Below are positions 61,635 to 64,000 of a DNA stretch of 64,000 bases, piece by piece. The stretch covers positions 19,562-83,561 of the forward strand of contig NZ_JABURL010000123.1 in assembly GCF_014762705.1 (NCBI RefSeq), given 5' to 3'. The position numbers and the translations under genes are program-made. The stretch comes from Cyclobacterium sp. (lineage in GTDB: Bacteria > Bacteroidota > Bacteroidia > Cytophagales > Cyclobacteriaceae). The notes below the pieces were generated by a model that was not told the DNA's origin, searched no databases, and worked only from the letters and a program-made list of their open reading frames with translations. Numbering within the stretch: position 1 is the stretch's first letter; each line of letters opens with the position of its first letter.

Positions 61635-63428
61635 TTAATCCAATTTTAACACGGCCATAAAGGCTTCCTGGGGCACTTCCACATTACCCACCTGTCTCAT
61701 TCTCTTTTTCCCTTTCTTTTGTTTTTCAAGTAACTTTCTTTTTCTGGAAATATCTCCACCATAACATTTGGCCAACACATTTTTTCTTAATGCCTTAACT
61801 GTCTCACGGGCAATTACTTTTGTACCAATGGCCGCCTGTATGGCAATTTCAAACATTTGTCGCGGAACCAGCTCTTTTAACTTTTCGCAAAGGCGCTTTC
61901 CCCATTCGTAGGCCTTTTCCCGGTGAACAATAGCTGACAACGCATCTACCGGCTCTCCATTCAACATCACGTCCAGCCTTACCATATGCGATTGCCTGAA
62001 TCCGATCAGTTCGTAATCTAAAGAAGCATAACCTCTGGAAATGGTTTTGAGTTTATCAAAAAAGTCAAATACGATTTCCACCAAAGGCATATCGAAGGTA
62101 AGCTCCACCCTATCAGATGTTAGGTAAACCTGATTTTTAATCTGTCCCCGTTTATCCATACAAAGTTGGATTACCGGACCTATATAATCTGCTGCCGTAA
62201 TGATGGCTGCCTTTACATAAGGCTCCTCTATGTGCTTGAACAAATTGGGCTCAGGCATGTCAGATGGCGCATTTACAAGACGGTATTCATCGTTATTCAT
62301 CAGTGCTCGGAATTGAACAGAAGGTACTGTGGTGATCACAGTCATGTCAAATTCCCTTTCAAGGCGTTCCTGGATGATTTCCATATGAAGCATACCCAAA
62401 AAGCCGCATCTAAAACCAAAGCCCAGTGCAGCGGATGTTTCCGGCTCCCAAACCAAGGATGCATCATTGAGCTGCAGTTTTTCCATGGAAGCACGGAGCT
62501 CTTCAAAATCGGTGGTCTCCACAGGATATATCCCTGCAAATACCATTGGTTTTACATTCTCAAAGCCCTGTACAGTTTTGCTACAGGGTCGCTTAACATG
62601 CGTAATGGTATCACCAACTTTCACTTCTTTAGCCACTTTGATGCCAGAAACGAGATAGCCTACATTTCCAGCTTGCAATTGCTGTTGGGGCTTTTGCTGA
62701 ATACCCAAAATCCCGATTTCATCGGCATTATATTCCTTTCCGGTATTCACAAACTTGATTCGGTCACCTTTGTTTATGGTCCCATTAAATATCCGAAACA
62801 AAACTTCTACACCTCTGAAAGGATTATAAACAGAGTCAAATATCATGGCTTGAAGGGGACCTTCTTCGTCTCCCTTGGGCGCTGGTATTTTTTCTACCAC
62901 CGCATTGAGAATGTCTTCGATGCCTATTCCTTCTTTTCCAGATGCCAGAATGATATCCTCCCTTTCACAACCAATCATTTCCATGACTTCATCCGCAACT
63001 ACTTCAGGCTGGGCTCCGGGCAAGTCAATTTTATTCAATACAGGTATTATTTCCAGGTCATGCCCTATGGCCAGGTAAAGATTGGAAATGGTTTGCGCTT
63101 CAATTCCTTGGGAAGCGTCAACAATCAATAGGGCGCCTTCACAAGCAGCAATAGACCGGGACACCTCATAGGAAAAATCCACATGACCCGGGGTATCGAT
63201 AAGGTTCAGCGTGAATTCTTCTCCTTTATAAGGGTATTTCATCTGGATGGCATGGGATTTTATGGTGATCCCCCGCTCTCTTTCCAGGTCCATGCTATCC
63301 AGAAGCTGGTCTTGCATTTCCCTTTCAGTCACTGTATTGGTGAATTGTAAAAGCCGATCAGCCAATGTGCTTTTGCCATGGTCAATATGGGCAATTATAC
63401 AGAAATTTCTTATTTTTTGCATATTCAT
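61635..63428 (-). CDS. lepA: Elongation factor 4 (LepA) translational GTPase
   Basis: A 597-residue GTPase that acts on stalled or unusual ribosome states. G1 [15 protein letters not shown]2 [15 protein letters not shown]3 [15 protein letters not shown] and G4 NKIDLPGA are present. The domains follow in order and end with the LepA-specific C-terminal domain ([20 protein letters not shown]). Length normal. On the minus strand TATTTTTG (63437-63444) is a -7 match 8 bp before the start, so the leader would be very short. Confidence 0.97.
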   Translation of the reverse strand: MNMQKIRNFCIIAHIDHGKSTLADRLLQFTNTVTEREMQDQLLDSMDLERERGITIKSHAIQMKYPYKGEEFTLNLIDTPGHVDFSYEVSRSIAACEGALLIVDASQGIEAQTISNLYLAIGHDLEIIPVLNKIDLPGAQPEVVADEVMEMIGCEREDIILASGKEGIGIEDILNAVVEKIPAPKGDEEGPLQAMIFDSVYNPFRGVEVLFRIFNGTINKGDRIKFVNTGKEYNADEIGILGIQQKPQQQLQAGNVGYLVSGIKVAKEVKVGDTITHVKRPCSKTVQGFENVKPMVFAGIYPVETTDFEELRASMEKLQLNDASLVWEPETSAALGFGFRCGFLGMLHMEIIQERLEREFDMTVITTVPSVQFRALMNNDEYRLVNAPSDMPEPNLFKHIEEPYVKAAIITAADYIGPVIQLCMDKRGQIKNQVYLTSDRVELTFDMPLVEIVFDFFDKLKTISRGYASLDYELIGFRQSHMVRLDVMLNGEPVDALSAIVHREKAYEWGKRLCEKLKELVPRQMFEIAIQAAIGTKVIARETVKALRKNVLAKCYGGDISRKRKLLEKQKKGKKRMRQVGNVEVPQEAFMAVLKLD

Positions 63429-63436
63429 ACTAGGTG

Positions 63437-63444
63437 CAAAAATA
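63437..63444 (-). promoter_or_regulatory. Bacteroidetes -7 element before lepA
   Basis: On the minus strand TATTTTTG fits TAnnTTTG 8 bp before the ATG at 63428. No clear -33 box. Confidence 0.35.
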
Positions 63445-63700
63445 GTAAATCCCCGGCGTTTTAATATGATTTGCTGATATTAATTGGAAGATAAGACCCC
63501 ATTCCAATCAGGGATAGGTTTAATAGTAGCATACTCCCTCTTAGGTACTCATCCAAGTCCCATAAATGTCTTTTAAAGTTTAACAAAAAAGAAAACTTAT
63601 TAGGAGAAGGTGGCCATAGATGGGGTACCTTCATTGAAGGCAACATTTTAATTATTGCTCTTTTGGATAAAAAACCAAATCACCAGGAGCTATTTTCTAC
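63445..63700. other. Gene-free stretch upstream of lepA
   Basis: No gene is supported. A small palindrome CCTTCA-T-TGAAGG lies in GTACCTTCATTGAAGGCAAC (63625-63644). A 61-codon minus-strand frame (63461-63646) shows no family features and is not called. Confidence 0.5.
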
Positions 63701-64000
63701 AAACCTTATATTTCCTTATATGTCTTATATGGTTCTAAAAAAGGGAACCATATAAGGAATAGAAGAACATAGAAGTGGAGCTGTTTTTGATTTTCTCTGT
63801 TCTAATCCGTGGTGGGCACAAAGGATTCCCCACAGATAAACCCAGATTACCACAGATTTTTTTTTGTAGCCTAAACCTTATATTTCCTTATATGTCTTAT
63901 ATGGTTCTAAAAAAGGGAACCATATAAGGAATAGAAGAACATAGAAGTGGAGCTGTTTTTGATTTTCTCTGTTCTAATCCGTGGTGGGCACAAAGGATTC
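63701..64000. repeat. 172-bp tandem repeat (two units seen, running past the window end)
   Basis: Bases 63701-63828 and 63873-64000 are identical over all 128 bp that can be compared. Each unit contains a perfect 12-bp hairpin CTTATATGGTTC/GAACCATATAAG (first copy about 63725-63756). The spacer 63829-63872 holds CCACAGAT and CCACAGATT, related to the complement of AATCCGTGG in the unit. Copy number beyond the window is unknown. Confidence 0.88.

Noticed and set aside
62166..63131. 321-codon plus-strand frame opposite lepA
   Set aside because: It lies wholly inside the highly conserved lepA gene in antisense; the protein has no recognisable fold.
63461..63646. 61-codon minus-strand frame upstream of lepA
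   Set aside because: No family features; the sequence around it is repeat-like intergenic DNA.
63701..64000. Repeats considered as a CRISPR array
   Set aside because: The unit is over 120 bp, only two copies are seen, and no cas gene is near.

Overview
The window comes from a member of the Bacteroidota, most likely a marine-type Cytophagales/Cyclobacteriaceae genome (Cyclobacterium, Algoriphagus or Echinicola-like). The evidence is a SusC/SusD pair, a subtilase with a C-terminal type IX secretion sorting domain, an OmpA/PD40 PorE-like protein, LytTR/LytS signalling, BFN nuclease, many lipoproteins with Bacteroidetes-style signal peptides, and promoters of the TTTG-N19-TAnnTTTG type (best seen before the SRP RNA and the tRNA cluster). 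The genus assignment is inference.

Layout. 1-4402: end of an RND efflux operon (permease cut by the window edge, outer-membrane channel, terminator). 4540-8150: an AT-rich accessory stretch with two Crp/Fnr-family regulators, small membrane and exported proteins and a 3'-truncated group II intron. 8285-11439 (-): agmatine-to-putrescine genes (aguB, aguA) and an acyltransferase. 11602-14286 (-): DUF1080 lipoprotein, Tat-exported Gfo/Idh/MocA oxidoreductase and a small lipoprotein. 14436-17236 (+): SRP RNA, transaldolase, FtsE and small proteins. 17248-23887: 2,4-dienoyl-CoA reductase, a lipoprotein, a LytTR/LytS two-component pair, a beta-barrel protein and an AstE-like deacylase. 24003-34830: murB, dCMP deaminase, a response regulator, small proteins, a POT peptide transporter, cyclophilin, a CNT nucleoside transporter, the etfB-etfA-bfn operon and a quinone-reductase-like enzyme. 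35099-38355: dnaB, a DnaQ-type exonuclease and a GNAT acetyltransferase. 38369-41206 (-): an unusual signalling cluster. 41404-45217 (+): a lipoprotein adaptor, ABC permease and ATPase exporter, then Hsp20. 45388-48274 (-): MATE exporter and a CBS-DUF294 protein. 48343-48964: promoter, tRNA-Arg, a degenerate tRNA-Arg copy, tRNA-Lys and duplicated terminators. 49112-57855 (-): SusC, SusD, a lipoprotein and the secreted subtilase, which reads as a protein/peptide-uptake locus. 58014-63428 (-): PorE-like protein, queE, folD and lepA. 63701-64000: two units of a 172-bp tandem repeat running off the window.

The most interesting items are these. A histidine kinase whose phospho-acceptor His is replaced by Asn (but whose ATPase domain looks intact) lies next to a REC-PAS-DHp protein that keeps the His but has no ATPase domain, which suggests a split kinase working in trans. 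A tRNA-Arg copy has its anticodon arm replaced by a REP-like hairpin. A group II intron fragment lacks its maturase and domains V/VI. The RND pump has an Asn in place of one of the two proton-relay aspartates. Everything else is mainly ordinary Bacteroidota housekeeping.
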